A DNA stretch of 35,494 nucleotides, from positions 1-35,494 of the forward strand of contig NZ_AKJF01000030.1 of the NCBI RefSeq assembly GCF_000282475.1, given 5' to 3'. Source of the stretch: Pseudomonas sp. GM78. Lineage in GTDB: Bacteria > Pseudomonadota > Gammaproteobacteria > Pseudomonadales > Pseudomonadaceae. The notes below the pieces were generated by a model. The model saw only the letters and a program-made list of their open reading frames with translations. It did no database searches and was not told the origin of the DNA. Positions 16,864-25,395 of the stretch are shown piece by piece (position 1 is the first letter of the stretch; each line of letters begins with the position of its first letter). Position numbers and translations under genes: made by a program.

Positions 16864-17877
16864 ATGCGAAATGCATTCGTCCGTCGCACATCCCGTCTGT
16901 TTCTTGGTTGCACGCTGGTCGCCGCTGGCGCCCTCCCCGCTTTGGCCCACGCCTGGCAACCGGACAAGAACGTCGAAATCGTTGTCGCCGGCGGCCCCGG
17001 TGGCGGTACCGACCAGCTCGGTCGCCTGATCCAGTCGATCATCACCACGCACAAGTTGCTCGACGTCAATACCATCGTCCTCAACAAGGGCGGCGGCAAT
17101 GGTGCCGAAGCCTTTCTCGACATGAAGATGAACAAGGGCGATGCCGAGAAACTGGTGATCGGCACCAACAACATCTACCTGTTGCCGCTGGTGTCCAAGC
17201 TCGGCTATCAATGGCAGGAGCTGACGCCGATTGCCGCCGTGGCCGAGGATGACTTCATTCTCTGGAGCTACAAAGGCGCACCGTGGAAGGATGCGAAAAG
17301 CTTCTACGAAGCGGTCAAAGCCGACCCGTCGAAGCTGCGCATGGGGGGCAGCCAGTCCAAGGATGTCGACCAGACCCTGACCCTGCTGCTGAACCAGACC
17401 ACCAACAGCAAACTGGTGTACATCCCGTTCAAGAGCGGCAGTGAAGCAGCCACCCAGCTGGCCGGCAAACACATCGCCGCCAACGTCAACAACCCCAGCG
17501 AAAGCATCAGCCAATGGCGTGGCGATCAGATCGAACCGCTGTGCGTCTTCAGCAAGGAGCGCATGAGCTACACCGACAAAGTCGCCGGTGACAAATCCTG
17601 GGCCGACGTGCCGACCTGCCACGAACAAGGCCTGGGCATCGATCAATACCGCTTCCCGCGCACCGTGTTCATGCCCGGCGATATTTCCGCCGAGCAGCGC
17701 GCGTTTTATGTCGAGCTGATGCGCAAAGTCACTGAAACCCCAGAGTTCAAGGCCTACGTCAAGCAGAACGCGCTGGTGCCGACCTTCCTTGAGGGTGAGC
17801 CGCTGACCGCCTACATCGAAAAAGACACCGCACGCGTCACCCCGGTCTTCAAGGAAGCCGGGTGGTTGAAAAACTGA
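16864..17877 (+). CDS. Tripartite tricarboxylate transporter, periplasmic binding protein (TctC/Bug)
   Basis: A 337-residue secreted protein. The N-terminus has a classic signal peptide: RRTSR, then the hydrophobic run FLGCTLVAAGALPALAHA, with cleavage likely after AHA. The mature start WQPDKNVEIVVAGGPGGGTDQLGRLI is the Bug/TctC hallmark of ligand-binding proteins for carboxylates. It delivers substrate to the TctA/TctB-type membrane pair encoded next. A GAGG ribosome site lies about ten bases before ATG. It is first in an operon with a LysR-type promoter shared by the lyxonate genes, so the ligand is probably a sugar acid of that pathway; this is inference. Confidence 0.9.
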   Translation: MRNAFVRRTSRLFLGCTLVAAGALPALAHAWQPDKNVEIVVAGGPGGGTDQLGRLIQSIITTHKLLDVNTIVLNKGGGNGAEAFLDMKMNKGDAEKLVIGTNNIYLLPLVSKLGYQWQELTPIAAVAEDDFILWSYKGAPWKDAKSFYEAVKADPSKLRMGGSQSKDVDQTLTLLLNQTTNSKLVYIPFKSGSEAATQLAGKHIAANVNNPSESISQWRGDQIEPLCVFSKERMSYTDKVAGDKSWADVPTCHEQGLGIDQYRFPRTVFMPGDISAEQRAFYVELMRKVTETPEFKAYVKQNALVPTFLEGEPLTAYIEKDTARVTPVFKEAGWLKN

Positions 17878-17885
17878 CGTTGTCG

Positions 17886-17910
17886 CGGCCGCCCCGCCTG
17901 TGGGCGGCCG
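17886..17910 (+). other. Intercistronic stem-loop after the binding-protein gene
   Basis: CGGCCGCCC (17886-17894) pairs perfectly with GGGCGGCCG (17902-17910) around a 7-base loop, nine bases after the stop codon. There is no T-run, so full termination is unlikely. Such hairpins often protect the upstream binding-protein mRNA so that it outnumbers the membrane subunits. Confidence 0.65.
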
Positions 17911-17931
17911 TCATCTGCTGGAGGTGTCTGC

Positions 17932-18465
17932 ATGTCCCATTCTTCGGATTCACCCGCGCTGGTCGGCACCCGTTGGGTCGAACTCGGCCTGACACTCTTC
18001 ACCGCGCTGATCGGCGTGGTGGTGATGTTCGGCAGCGTCGAACAAGGTATCGGCTGGGGTGATGCCGGCCCCGAGCCGGGTTACTTCCCCTTCTACATCG
18101 GCCTGATGCTCAGCGCCGCGAGCGTGGCCAACGGCGTGTTGACCGTGGTGCGCTGGCAAGCGCTGAGCATTGCCTTTGTCAGTCGCGGTGCATTCAGGCA
18201 AGTGCTGTCGGTGTTCATCCCGATTGCGCTGTTTGTCGCTGCCATGCCGTTGACCGGCATCTACGTCGCTTCGGCGTGCTTCATCGCCTGGTTCATGTGG
18301 CGTGACAAGGTCCGCGCCAAGCCTTACGGCAAATGGATGATCGCCACGGTATCCCTCGGCGCGGTCCTGGCCAGCTACCTGATTTTCGCGCTGTGGTTCA
18401 AGGTCCCGCTGGATGCCGGCCCGTTGGGCGACTGGATTACCCTGGTCGGGAGAAATTTCAAATGA
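17932..18465 (+). CDS. Tripartite tricarboxylate transporter, small membrane subunit (TctB)
   Basis: A 177-residue protein with about four membrane segments: one starting near WVELGLTLFTALIGVVVMF, one around YFPFYIGLMLSAASVANGVL, one near VLSVFIPIALFVAAMPL, and one near the C-terminus. The GDAGPEPGYFPFYIG motif is a TctB signature. It pairs with the large TctA-type subunit. ATG at 17932 has GGAGG seven bases upstream. Its stop overlaps the start of the next gene by four bases (ATGA). Confidence 0.88.
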   Translation: MSHSSDSPALVGTRWVELGLTLFTALIGVVVMFGSVEQGIGWGDAGPEPGYFPFYIGLMLSAASVANGVLTVVRWQALSIAFVSRGAFRQVLSVFIPIALFVAAMPLTGIYVASACFIAWFMWRDKVRAKPYGKWMIATVSLGAVLASYLIFALWFKVPLDAGPLGDWITLVGRNFK

Positions 18466-19991
18466 GCGAATTCGATTCCCTGTTGCAAGGCATGAACCTG
18501 ATCCTGACCCCGGGCCACATCGGCTTGATGGTGATCGGCGTGCTACTGGGCATCCTGGTCGGCGTGTTGCCCGGCCTCGGCGCCCCCAATGGCGTGGCAC
18601 TGTTGTTGCCGCTGACGTTCACCATGTCGCCCGTGTCGGCGATCATCCTGTTGTCGTGCATGTATTGGGGCGCGCTGTTTGGCGGCTCGATCACCTCGAT
18701 CCTGTTCAACATCCCCGGTGAGCCCTCATCGGTGGCGACGACGTTCGATGGCTACCCAATGGCCCGCGAAGGCCGCGCCGCCGAAGCCCTGACCGCAGCG
18801 TTCAGTTCGGCGTTGCTGGGGGCACTGGCCGGGGTGTTGTTGCTGACCTTCCTGTCGACCAAGATTGCCGCATTCGCCATGTCGTTCAGCTCGCCGGAGT
18901 TCTTTGCGGTGTACCTGTTGGCCTTCTGCACCTTCATCGGCATGAGCAAGAACCCGCCGCTGAAAACCGTGGTGGCGATGATGATCGGTTTCGCCATGGC
19001 GGCGGTCGGCATGGACACCGTGTCCGGCAACCTGCGCCTGACCTTTGACCAGCCGATCCTGATGACCGGCATCAGCTTCGAAGTGGCGGTGATCGGCCTG
19101 TTCGGCATCGGCGAAATCCTCTGCACCGTGGAGGAAGGCCTGGTGTTCCGTGGCGAACATGCACGCATTACCCCGATGGTGATCCTGCGCACCTGGGCGA
19201 AACTGCCGCGCTACTGGTGGACCATCGTGCGCAGCACCCTGGTCGGTTGCTGGATGGGCATTACGCCGGGCGGGCCAACCGCCGCATCGTTCATGAGCTA
19301 TAGCCTGGCGCGACGTTTTTCGAAGAACCGCGACAACTTCGGCAAGGGTGAACTCGAAGGCGTGATCGCCCCGGAAACCGCCGACCACGCCGCTGGCACC
19401 AGTGCCTTGCTGCCGATGTTGACCCTGGGCATTCCCGGTTCGGCCACTGCAGCGGTGATGCTCGGCGGCTTGATGATCTGGGGCCTGCACCCGGGGCCAA
19501 CGCTGTTCGTCGAACAGCATGACTTCGTCTGGGGCCTGATCGCCAGCATGTACCTGGGCAACGTGGTGAGCCTGATCGTGGTGTTGGCCACCGTGCCGCT
19601 GTTCGCCTCGATCCTGCGCATTCCGTTCTCGATCATCGCGCCGATCATCATCATGGTCTGCGCCATCGGTGCCTACTCGGTGCACAACTCGTTCTTCGAC
19701 GTGGTGCTGATGCTCGGTTTCGGCGCGTTGGGTTATCTGTTCAAGAAGCTGGGCTACCCGATCGCGCCGCTGGTACTGGCGGCGGTACTGGGCGACAAGG
19801 CCGAGGACGCGTTTCGCCAGTCGATGCTGTTCTCGGACGGGCACCTGGGGATCTTCTGGTCCAACCCATTGGTGGGCGGCCTGACCACGGCGGCGCTGCT
19901 GATGCTGTTCTGGCCGTTGATTTCCAAGGCGCTGCAAGCCCTGATCGGCCTGCGCAAAGCCCCGGTCGCCAAGCCAAAATCGGTGCTGTGA
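18462..19991 (+). CDS. Tripartite tricarboxylate transporter, large permease subunit (TctA)
   Basis: A 509-residue permease with about 12 membrane segments. The N-terminal motif GVLVGVLPGLGAPNGVALLLPLT and the block WGALFGGSITSILFNIPGEPSSVATTFDG are the TctA family signatures; a second related motif, GITPGGPTAASFMSY, marks the internal repeat. It is the transport channel of the ion-driven three-part system. The start at MSEFDSLLQG overlaps the TctB stop by 4 bp; the longer frame from 18333 lies in the TctB gene and is rejected. A LysR regulator gene follows after 69 bp on the same strand. Confidence 0.92.
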   Translation: MSEFDSLLQGMNLILTPGHIGLMVIGVLLGILVGVLPGLGAPNGVALLLPLTFTMSPVSAIILLSCMYWGALFGGSITSILFNIPGEPSSVATTFDGYPMAREGRAAEALTAAFSSALLGALAGVLLLTFLSTKIAAFAMSFSSPEFFAVYLLAFCTFIGMSKNPPLKTVVAMMIGFAMAAVGMDTVSGNLRLTFDQPILMTGISFEVAVIGLFGIGEILCTVEEGLVFRGEHARITPMVILRTWAKLPRYWWTIVRSTLVGCWMGITPGGPTAASFMSYSLARRFSKNRDNFGKGELEGVIAPETADHAAGTSALLPMLTLGIPGSATAAVMLGGLMIWGLHPGPTLFVEQHDFVWGLIASMYLGNVVSLIVVLATVPLFASILRIPFSIIAPIIIMVCAIGAYSVHNSFFDVVLMLGFGALGYLFKKLGYPIAPLVLAAVLGDKAEDAFRQSMLFSDGHLGIFWSNPLVGGLTTAALLMLFWPLISKALQALIGLRKAPVAKPKSVL

Positions 19992-20003
19992 CACGGCAAT
20001 GCT

Positions 20004-20035
20004 GGCAACGCCTGGCATTTGTTGTCAGGCTTGCC
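20004..20035 (+). other. Stem-loop between the transporter and LysR genes
   Basis: GGCAA-C-GCCTG (20004-20014) pairs with CAGGC-TTGCC (20026-20035), with one bulged base and an 11-base loop. No T-run follows, so it may attenuate rather than end transcription into the lysR gene. Confidence 0.45.
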
Positions 20036-20060
20036 GCAGTCTTGATTGCGAGAACGGCCC

Positions 20061-21002
20061 ATGTCCCGAATTCCTGATGCCAATGTGATCCACAGTCGAC
20101 TGCGTCTGCGCCAGCTACGGCTGATGCTGGCGCTGGAGGAATTCGGCTCGTTGCGCCGTGCCGCCGACCACATCGGCATGACTCAACCGGCAGCGACCAA
20201 GATGCTGCATGAGGCTGAGGATTTGCTCGGCGTCGAGCTCTTTGAACGCCTGCCGCGGGGTATGCGCTCAACCCCTTTCGGGGAAACCGTCATCTACTAC
20301 GCCCGCATGGTCTTCGCCGAGCTCAGCGGCATGCGCGAAGAACTGGTGGCCCTGCAATCAGGCAACCTGGGGCGGGTCGCCGTTGGCGCGATTCCGGCGC
20401 TGGCCTCGGGGTTGTTGACCCGCACCATCGCGACCTTGAAGCAGAGCCATCCACGCCTGTCCATGAGCATCCAGGTCGACACCAGTGACGTGCTGGTGCA
20501 GGCGTTGTTGCAGGATCAACTGGACATTGTGCTGGGACGGATTCCGCCTGGAGCACGGGCCGAAGAACTGCTGTTCGACAGCCTGGGTGAAGAAGAGCTG
20601 TGTGTGATTGCCGGTGCGCAAAATCCGCTGGCGCAGGAGAAGCAACTGGGTTGGGCAGAATTGCAGAACATGACCTGGGTGCTGCAACAACAGCCAAGCC
20701 CGATGCGCGCGATCATCAATCAGGTGTTCCACAATGCGCGGGTCGATATTCCGAGCAGCATCGTCGAAACCACCTCGATCATGACCTTGCTCTCGTTGAT
20801 CCAGCAGACCGATATGCTCGGTGTCACGCCGGTGTCGGTGGTCGAGGATTATCCCGGTCGTGACCTGCTGGCGGTGTTGCCGATCAAGTTCGAAGCACGC
20901 TTGCCACCCTACGGGCTGATCACCCGCCGCCATCGCATCCAGTCGTCGGCGATGCAGGCGTTCATGAACTCGGTACGCGCCGAACATGCGCTGAGCAAAT
21001 GA
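20061..21002 (+). CDS. LysR-family regulator, predicted controller of the lyxonate/ascorbate-product regulon
   Basis: A 313-residue LysR protein. The winged helix-turn-helix spans about residues 13-72 (RQLRLMLALEEFGSLRRAAD, QPAATKMLHEAEDLLGVELF), followed by the effector-binding domain from about GRVAVGAIPALASGLL. ATG at 20061 is taken as start; TTG at 20046 in frame is possible. It sits downstream of the TctA gene in the same direction and may be co-transcribed; no copy of the shared box is seen before it. Being the only regulator in the island, it is the best candidate to bind the boxes at 12961, 16553 and 16728. The inducer is likely a pathway sugar acid (inference). Confidence 0.85.
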   Translation: MSRIPDANVIHSRLRLRQLRLMLALEEFGSLRRAADHIGMTQPAATKMLHEAEDLLGVELFERLPRGMRSTPFGETVIYYARMVFAELSGMREELVALQSGNLGRVAVGAIPALASGLLTRTIATLKQSHPRLSMSIQVDTSDVLVQALLQDQLDIVLGRIPPGARAEELLFDSLGEEELCVIAGAQNPLAQEKQLGWAELQNMTWVLQQQPSPMRAIINQVFHNARVDIPSSIVETTSIMTLLSLIQQTDMLGVTPVSVVEDYPGRDLLAVLPIKFEARLPPYGLITRRHRIQSSAMQAFMNSVRAEHALSK

Positions 21003-21055
21003 ACGGGCCTGGAGACATCCTTCAGGCCTTGTCGATATGAGCAAGGTTGCAGGCA

Positions 21056-21940
21056 TCAACCCGCTTGCAAAATTCGGTTGAGGTACTGGCCGTAACCATT
21101 TTTTGCCAAGGGGGCCGCCAGTTTTTGCAGCTGATCGGCATCAATCCATTTCTGCCGGAAGGCAATCTCTTCAGGACACGCGACTTTAAGGCCCTGGCGA
21201 CGCTCGAGCGTGGCAATGAACAGGCTGGCATCGAGCAGTGAGTCGTGAGTCCCGGTATCCAGCCAGGCGTAACCGCGCCCCATGATTTCTACCGACAGGC
21301 TGCCCTGCTCCAGGTAAAGGCTGTTGATATCGGTGATTTCCAGCTCTCCACGTGCCGATGGCTTGATGCTCTTGGCCATCTCGACCACGTCCTGGTCATA
21401 GAAATACAAGCCAGTGACTGCAAAGTTCGACTTGGGCTTGAGCGGCTTTTCTTCGAGGCTGATCGCCTTGCCCTGGGCGTCGAACTCGACCACACCGTAA
21501 CGCTCCGGGTCATTGACGTGATAGGCGAAGACACTCGCCCCAGACTGACGCGCCATGGCACTTTGCAGGATGTTGATGAAGTCGTGGCCGTGATAGATGT
21601 TGTCACCCAGGACCAGGGCGCTGGGGTCATTGCCGATAAAGTCTTCGCCGATGATGAAGGCCTGCGCCAGGCCATCGGGCGAAGGCTGCACGGCATAGGA
21701 AATGTTCAGGCCCCAACGGGCGCCATCCCCCAGCAGCTGTTCGAAACGCGGCGTGTCCTGTGGCGTGGAAATGATCAGGATATCGCGGATACCCGCCAGC
21801 ATCAGGGTGCTCAGCGGGTAGTAGATCATCGGCTTGTCGTAAACCGGCAGCAGCTGTTTGGAGATGGACAAGGTCGCCGGATGCAGTCGAGTACCGGAGC
21901 CGCCGGCAAGGATGATGCCTTTACGATTGAGCATATTCAT
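21056..21940 (-). CDS. rmlA: Glucose-1-phosphate thymidylyltransferase RmlA
   Basis: The 294-residue nucleotidyltransferase has the signature [11 protein letters not shown] (residues 13-23) and [20 protein letters not shown], with [12 protein letters not shown] as the metal-binding segment. It makes dTDP-glucose from dTTP and glucose-1-phosphate, the first step of dTDP-L-rhamnose synthesis for LPS, exopolysaccharide or rhamnolipid. ATG at 21940 overlaps the rmlD stop by four bases; an internal Met two codons later is the alternative start. It is the last gene of rmlB-rmlD-rmlA and faces the lysR gene; a weak hairpin (GGCCTG/CAGGCC, 21006-21028) lies between the two ends. rmlC does not follow. 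Confidence 0.96.
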   Translation of the reverse strand: MNMLNRKGIILAGGSGTRLHPATLSISKQLLPVYDKPMIYYPLSTLMLAGIRDILIISTPQDTPRFEQLLGDGARWGLNISYAVQPSPDGLAQAFIIGEDFIGNDPSALVLGDNIYHGHDFINILQSAMARQSGASVFAYHVNDPERYGVVEFDAQGKAISLEEKPLKPKSNFAVTGLYFYDQDVVEMAKSIKPSARGELEITDINSLYLEQGSLSVEIMGRGYAWLDTGTHDSLLDASLFIATLERRQGLKVACPEEIAFRQKWIDADQLQKLAAPLAKNGYGQYLNRILQAG

Positions 21941-22833
21941 TTCTCCAGTATTTCTGCGAGCATCCGTGTCACGCCGACTTTCCAGTCAGGCAAGCTCAGC
22001 GCAAAGGCCTTTTGCAGTTTTTGCGTATTGAGTCGGGAATTGCTTGGACGTCGTGCCGGCGTCGGGTATGCCTCGGTGCCGATCGCGTCGACCAAGGCCT
22101 GGGTAACCTTGAGGTTCATGCCTGCCCGCTCGGCGTGTTCGAGTACAAAACGAGCATAGCGACACCAGGTGGTTTCGCCAGTGGCGGCAAGATGGTAGAT
22201 CCCGCCCAATTGCGGGTCGGCCAATACGCTGCGGATGGCATGGGCGGTCACATCCGCGAGCAATTCGGCGCCGGTTGGCGCGCCGAACTGGTCATCGATC
22301 ACGGCAAGGCTTTCACGTTCACGGGCCAGGCGCAGCATGGTCGTGGCAAAGTTGTTGCCCCGTGCGGAATACACCCAGCTGGTTCGCAAGATCAGATGCG
22401 CGCAGCCGCTGGTGGCAATCGCCTGTTCGCCGGCCAACTTACTGGCGCCATAGACACTCAATGGCGCTACCGGATCGTTTTCCTGCCAGGGTCTGTCGCC
22501 AAACCCGGCGAACACATAATCGGTGGAGTAATGCACCAGCAGGGCGTTGAGCCTCAGCGCCTCTCGAGCCAGCACTGCCGGCGCTTGGGCATTGACCCGA
22601 TAGGCCTGCTGCGATTCGCTTTCGGCCTTGTCGACAGCGGTGTAGGCCGCTGCGTTGACGATAACGTCAGGCTTGATGCGCTGCACGGTGGCGGCCAGCC
22701 CCGGCAGATCATTCAGGTCGCCGCAGTATTCCTGGCTGGCGGAGTCGAGCGCCAACAGTTCGCCAAGAGGCGCAAGGCTGCGTTGCAGCTCCCACCCCAC
22801 CTGGCCGTTCTTGCCGAGCAATAGCAGTTTCAT
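21937..22833 (-). CDS. rmlD: dTDP-4-dehydrorhamnose reductase RmlD
   Basis: This 298-residue short-chain reductase has the nucleotide-binding GKNGQVG (residues 7-13), STDYVF (103-108) and the catalytic Tyr128-x3-Lys132 pair ([10 protein letters not shown]). It reduces dTDP-4-keto-L-rhamnose to dTDP-L-rhamnose, the last step of the route. Start [10 protein letters not shown] overlaps the end of rmlB by four bases (ATGA), and its own stop overlaps rmlA, so translation of the three is coupled. The longer frame to 22923 lies within rmlB and is rejected. Confidence 0.96.
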   Translation of the reverse strand: MKLLLLGKNGQVGWELQRSLAPLGELLALDSASQEYCGDLNDLPGLAATVQRIKPDVIVNAAAYTAVDKAESESQQAYRVNAQAPAVLAREALRLNALLVHYSTDYVFAGFGDRPWQENDPVAPLSVYGASKLAGEQAIATSGCAHLILRTSWVYSARGNNFATTMLRLARERESLAVIDDQFGAPTGAELLADVTAHAIRSVLADPQLGGIYHLAATGETTWCRYARFVLEHAERAGMNLKVTQALVDAIGTEAYPTPARRPSNSRLNTQKLQKAFALSLPDWKVGVTRMLAEILEK

Positions 22834-23900
22834 GCGCTGCGCCCGGCATAGTTTTTCTCGACCCATTCGCGGTAGGCACCGGACTGGATATTGCGCACCC
22901 AATCCTGGTTGTCCAGATACCACTGGACGGTTTTGCGAATGCCGGTCTCGAAGGTTTCTGCCGGCTTCCAGCCCAGTTCACGTTCGAGTTTGCGGGCATC
23001 GATGGCATAACGTCGGTCGTGCCCGGGACGATCGGTCACGTAGCTGATTTGTGCATGGTAGGGCTGGCCGTCCGCACGCGGACGTAGCTCATCGAGCAAC
23101 GCGCAGACGGTGTGCACGATCTCAAGATTGGTTTTTTCGTTCCAGCCACCGACGTTGTAGACCTCACCCACGCTGCCGGCCTCCAGCACGCGGCGGATGG
23201 CGCTGCAGTGGTCCTTGACATACAACCAGTCGCGGATTTGCTGGCCATCGCCATAGACCGGCAATGCCTGGCCGGACAGCGCGTTGACGATCATCAGCGG
23301 AATGAGCTTTTCCGGGAAGTGATAAGGCCCGTAGTTGTTCGAACAGTTGGTGGTCAGTACGGGCAGGCCGTAGGTGTGATGGTAGGCGCGCACCAGGTGG
23401 TCGCTGGCGGCCTTGCTGGCCGAGTAAGGGCTGTTGGGTTCATACGCATGGCTTTCGTTGAACGCCGCTTCGTCCTTGGCCAGCGAACCGTAGACTTCGT
23501 CGGTGGACACATGCAAGAAGCGAAAAGCCTGCAGCGAATCGCTCGCAAGCCCCTTGGCGTAGGCGCGCACGGCTTCCAGCAAGCGGAAAGTGCCCACGAT
23601 GTTGGTGTCGATGAAGGCTTGCGGTCCGTGGATGGAGCGATCGACATGCGACTCGGCGGCAAAATTGAGAATGGCTCGGGGCTGGTGCTCTTCGAGCAAG
23701 CGCTCGACCAAGGCACTGTCACCGATATCGCCCTGCACGAATACATGCTGCGTATTGCCCGTCAGGCTGCTGAGGTTATCCAGGTTGCCTGCATAGGTCA
23801 GCTTGTCCAGATTGACTACGGTTTCGTCGGAGTGAGCCAGCCATTCCAAGACGAAATTTGCCCCAATGAAGCCTGCACCGCCAGTTACCAGGATGGTCAT
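22830..23900 (-). CDS. rmlB: dTDP-glucose 4,6-dehydratase RmlB
   Basis: This 356-residue extended short-chain dehydrogenase has GGAGFIG (7-13) for NAD, the active-site STDEVYG (132-138, with the Asp-Glu pair at 134-135), and Tyr159-x3-Lys163 in [10 protein letters not shown]. It converts dTDP-glucose to dTDP-4-keto-6-deoxyglucose. The start [13 protein letters not shown] was chosen from the family N-terminus; the frame extends 24 codons further without homology. It is the first gene of the rml operon. The 267 bp upstream to the terminator at 24168 must hold its promoter; I see no unambiguous -35/-10 pair there. Confidence 0.96.
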   Translation of the reverse strand: MTILVTGGAGFIGANFVLEWLAHSDETVVNLDKLTYAGNLDNLSSLTGNTQHVFVQGDIGDSALVERLLEEHQPRAILNFAAESHVDRSIHGPQAFIDTNIVGTFRLLEAVRAYAKGLASDSLQAFRFLHVSTDEVYGSLAKDEAAFNESHAYEPNSPYSASKAASDHLVRAYHHTYGLPVLTTNCSNNYGPYHFPEKLIPLMIVNALSGQALPVYGDGQQIRDWLYVKDHCSAIRRVLEAGSVGEVYNVGGWNEKTNLEIVHTVCALLDELRPRADGQPYHAQISYVTDRPGHDRRYAIDARKLERELGWKPAETFETGIRKTVQWYLDNQDWVRNIQSGAYREWVEKNYAGRSA

Positions 23901-24167
23901 TGATTCAGACCTTTTTTCAGTAAGGTTGCGAGGATCGGACCCCAGGTTCTCAAAGACGGATTGCCCATTCAAACCGGCATGCTTGAAACCCGCGCAGCCC
24001 GGTTAAACCCAATGGCGTTACGGCCAAGGCAATTGTGCTGTCGCAAGGGTTGAATAAGGTTTTGAGCATTCAGCGCACGCCAGTTCTGTGACTGGCTCCA
24101 TATACTCTCTCGACGCCCTGATGGCATTTACGGGCGACATTCGTAATATAGCAAAGCTCCCCGAAAT

Positions 24168-24200
24168 AAAAAAAAAGATCGCCTGATGGCGATCTTTTTT
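24168..24200. terminator. Bidirectional rho-independent terminator
   Basis: GATCGCC-TGAT-GGCGATC (24177-24194) is a perfect 7-bp stem, flanked by nine A at 24168-24176 and six T at 24195-24200. On the minus strand it ends the lpxO transcript; it would also stop plus-strand readthrough. Confidence 0.92.
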
Positions 24201-24224
24201 CCTGCCCTTGTGGCCTACAGGTGT

Positions 24225-25163
24225 TCAGCCCAGCAGCCAATGAACCAGCAAACCCAGCACGCCGATCGCCAATACCGGCCGCATTACCCGGTACGCCTTG
24301 GGAAAACGACGCTTCCACTGCTTGATCGCCCCACTGGACCTGTCGCTGAATTGCTTGCTCCAGGCATAGGCCTGGTTGATCCCGCCCACGCGTTCATCCG
24401 CAAGGTTCTGCGGCGCGGTGGCGCGTCCCAGCAGGCTGCTGATCCAGCGGTTGATGCCGGTGATCAAGCGGTTACTAAGCGGTCGCTCGATGTCACAGAA
24501 GAGGATGACCCGGGTCTGGTCGGTTTCGTTCTTGACCCAGTGCACGTAGGTTTCATCGAACATCACGTCCTCACCATCACGCCAGGCGTAGGCCTGACCG
24601 TCGACGTAGATGCGGCAAGCGTCGCTATTGGGCGTCGTCAGTCCCAGGTGGTAGCGCAGGGAGCCGGCGAAGGGATCGCGGTGCGGATTGAGATGACTGC
24701 CCCCCGGCAGCAAGGCGAACATGGCCCCCCTGACATTGGGAATCGCGCTGACCAGCGCCACGGTCTTCGGGCACAGCAGCTCGGCCGAGGGCAAGGGTTT
24801 GTCGTACCACTTGAGGTAAAACCGCTTCCAGCCCTTCTTGAAAAACGAACCGAACCCGGCGTCGTTGTTTTTTTCCGCGGCGCGGATGTAACCCTCGTCA
24901 AACAGGTGCATCGCTTCGTCGCGGATAACTTCCCAGTTGTCCTTGAGCACATCCAGTTCGGGAAACTTGCTGCGGTCCAGGTAGGGTTTTGAAGGCACGC
25001 CGGAGAACAGATACATCAAGGCGTTATAAGGTGCGAACAGGGCCGAATGGTTGACGAATTGGCGCAAGACCGGCAAGCGCGCCTTGCCACGCAAATGCAC
25101 ATAGAGGGTACTGCCCAGGAACAGCAGCAACAACGACGCTTTCGCGGCAACCGAAATGCTCAT
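24225..25163 (-). CDS. lpxO: Lipid A 2-hydroxylase LpxO (aspartyl/asparaginyl beta-hydroxylase fold)
   Basis: The 312-residue protein has a first membrane helix (ASLLLLFLGSTLYV) and a Fe(II)/2-oxoglutarate dioxygenase core. Iron ligands are visible as His161-x-Asp163 (NPHRDP) and His208 (TYVHWV), with Arg218 (TRVILF) as the likely 2-oxoglutarate anchor. A second hydrophobic stretch closes the protein (VLAIGVLGLLVHWLLG). LpxO hydroxylates the secondary acyl chain of lipid A at the inner face of the membrane, altering envelope stability and peptide resistance. Start MSISVAAK has a strong AAGGAG site; the longer frame to 25202 runs through it. It forms a single-gene unit closed by the terminator at 24168. 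Another membrane Asp-hydroxylase substrate cannot be excluded. Confidence 0.85.
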   Translation of the reverse strand: MSISVAAKASLLLLFLGSTLYVHLRGKARLPVLRQFVNHSALFAPYNALMYLFSGVPSKPYLDRSKFPELDVLKDNWEVIRDEAMHLFDEGYIRAAEKNNDAGFGSFFKKGWKRFYLKWYDKPLPSAELLCPKTVALVSAIPNVRGAMFALLPGGSHLNPHRDPFAGSLRYHLGLTTPNSDACRIYVDGQAYAWRDGEDVMFDETYVHWVKNETDQTRVILFCDIERPLSNRLITGINRWISSLLGRATAPQNLADERVGGINQAYAWSKQFSDRSSGAIKQWKRRFPKAYRVMRPVLAIGVLGLLVHWLLG

Positions 25164-25347
25164 CAACAACTCCTTGATCGATAGACATCTGCGCAACGCC
25201 ATTCCCCGACGCGGCCGTTGGCATGATAACCACTACCAATCACGGGAAAAACCCGTGTAACCCGAGATACAGTGTCAAGCAATGCGTAACAAAGCATTTC
25301 TTAACACAAGGTGCCTGAACACTTGCTGATCCGGGTCACTCACACCT

Positions 25348-25375
25348 GATGAAGAAGGGAGGCCCCCTCTCCATC
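25348..25375 (-). terminator. Hairpin after cysK, transcript-specific
   Basis: On the minus strand GATGGAGAGGGG-GCCT-CCCTTCTTCATC forms a 12-pair stem including two G-U pairs. On the plus strand the same positions would be A-C mismatches, so the structure belongs to the cysK transcript. It starts about 20 bp after the cysK stop. No T-run follows, so it may stabilise rather than terminate. Confidence 0.5.
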
Positions 25376-25395
25376 ATTTGAACCTTCGCCAGCGG

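Noticed and set aside
18726-20018. 430-codon minus-strand open frame opposite the TctA gene
   Set aside because: The plus-strand frame has continuous TctA signatures and membrane segments; the opposite product is Gln/His/Arg rich shadow sequence.
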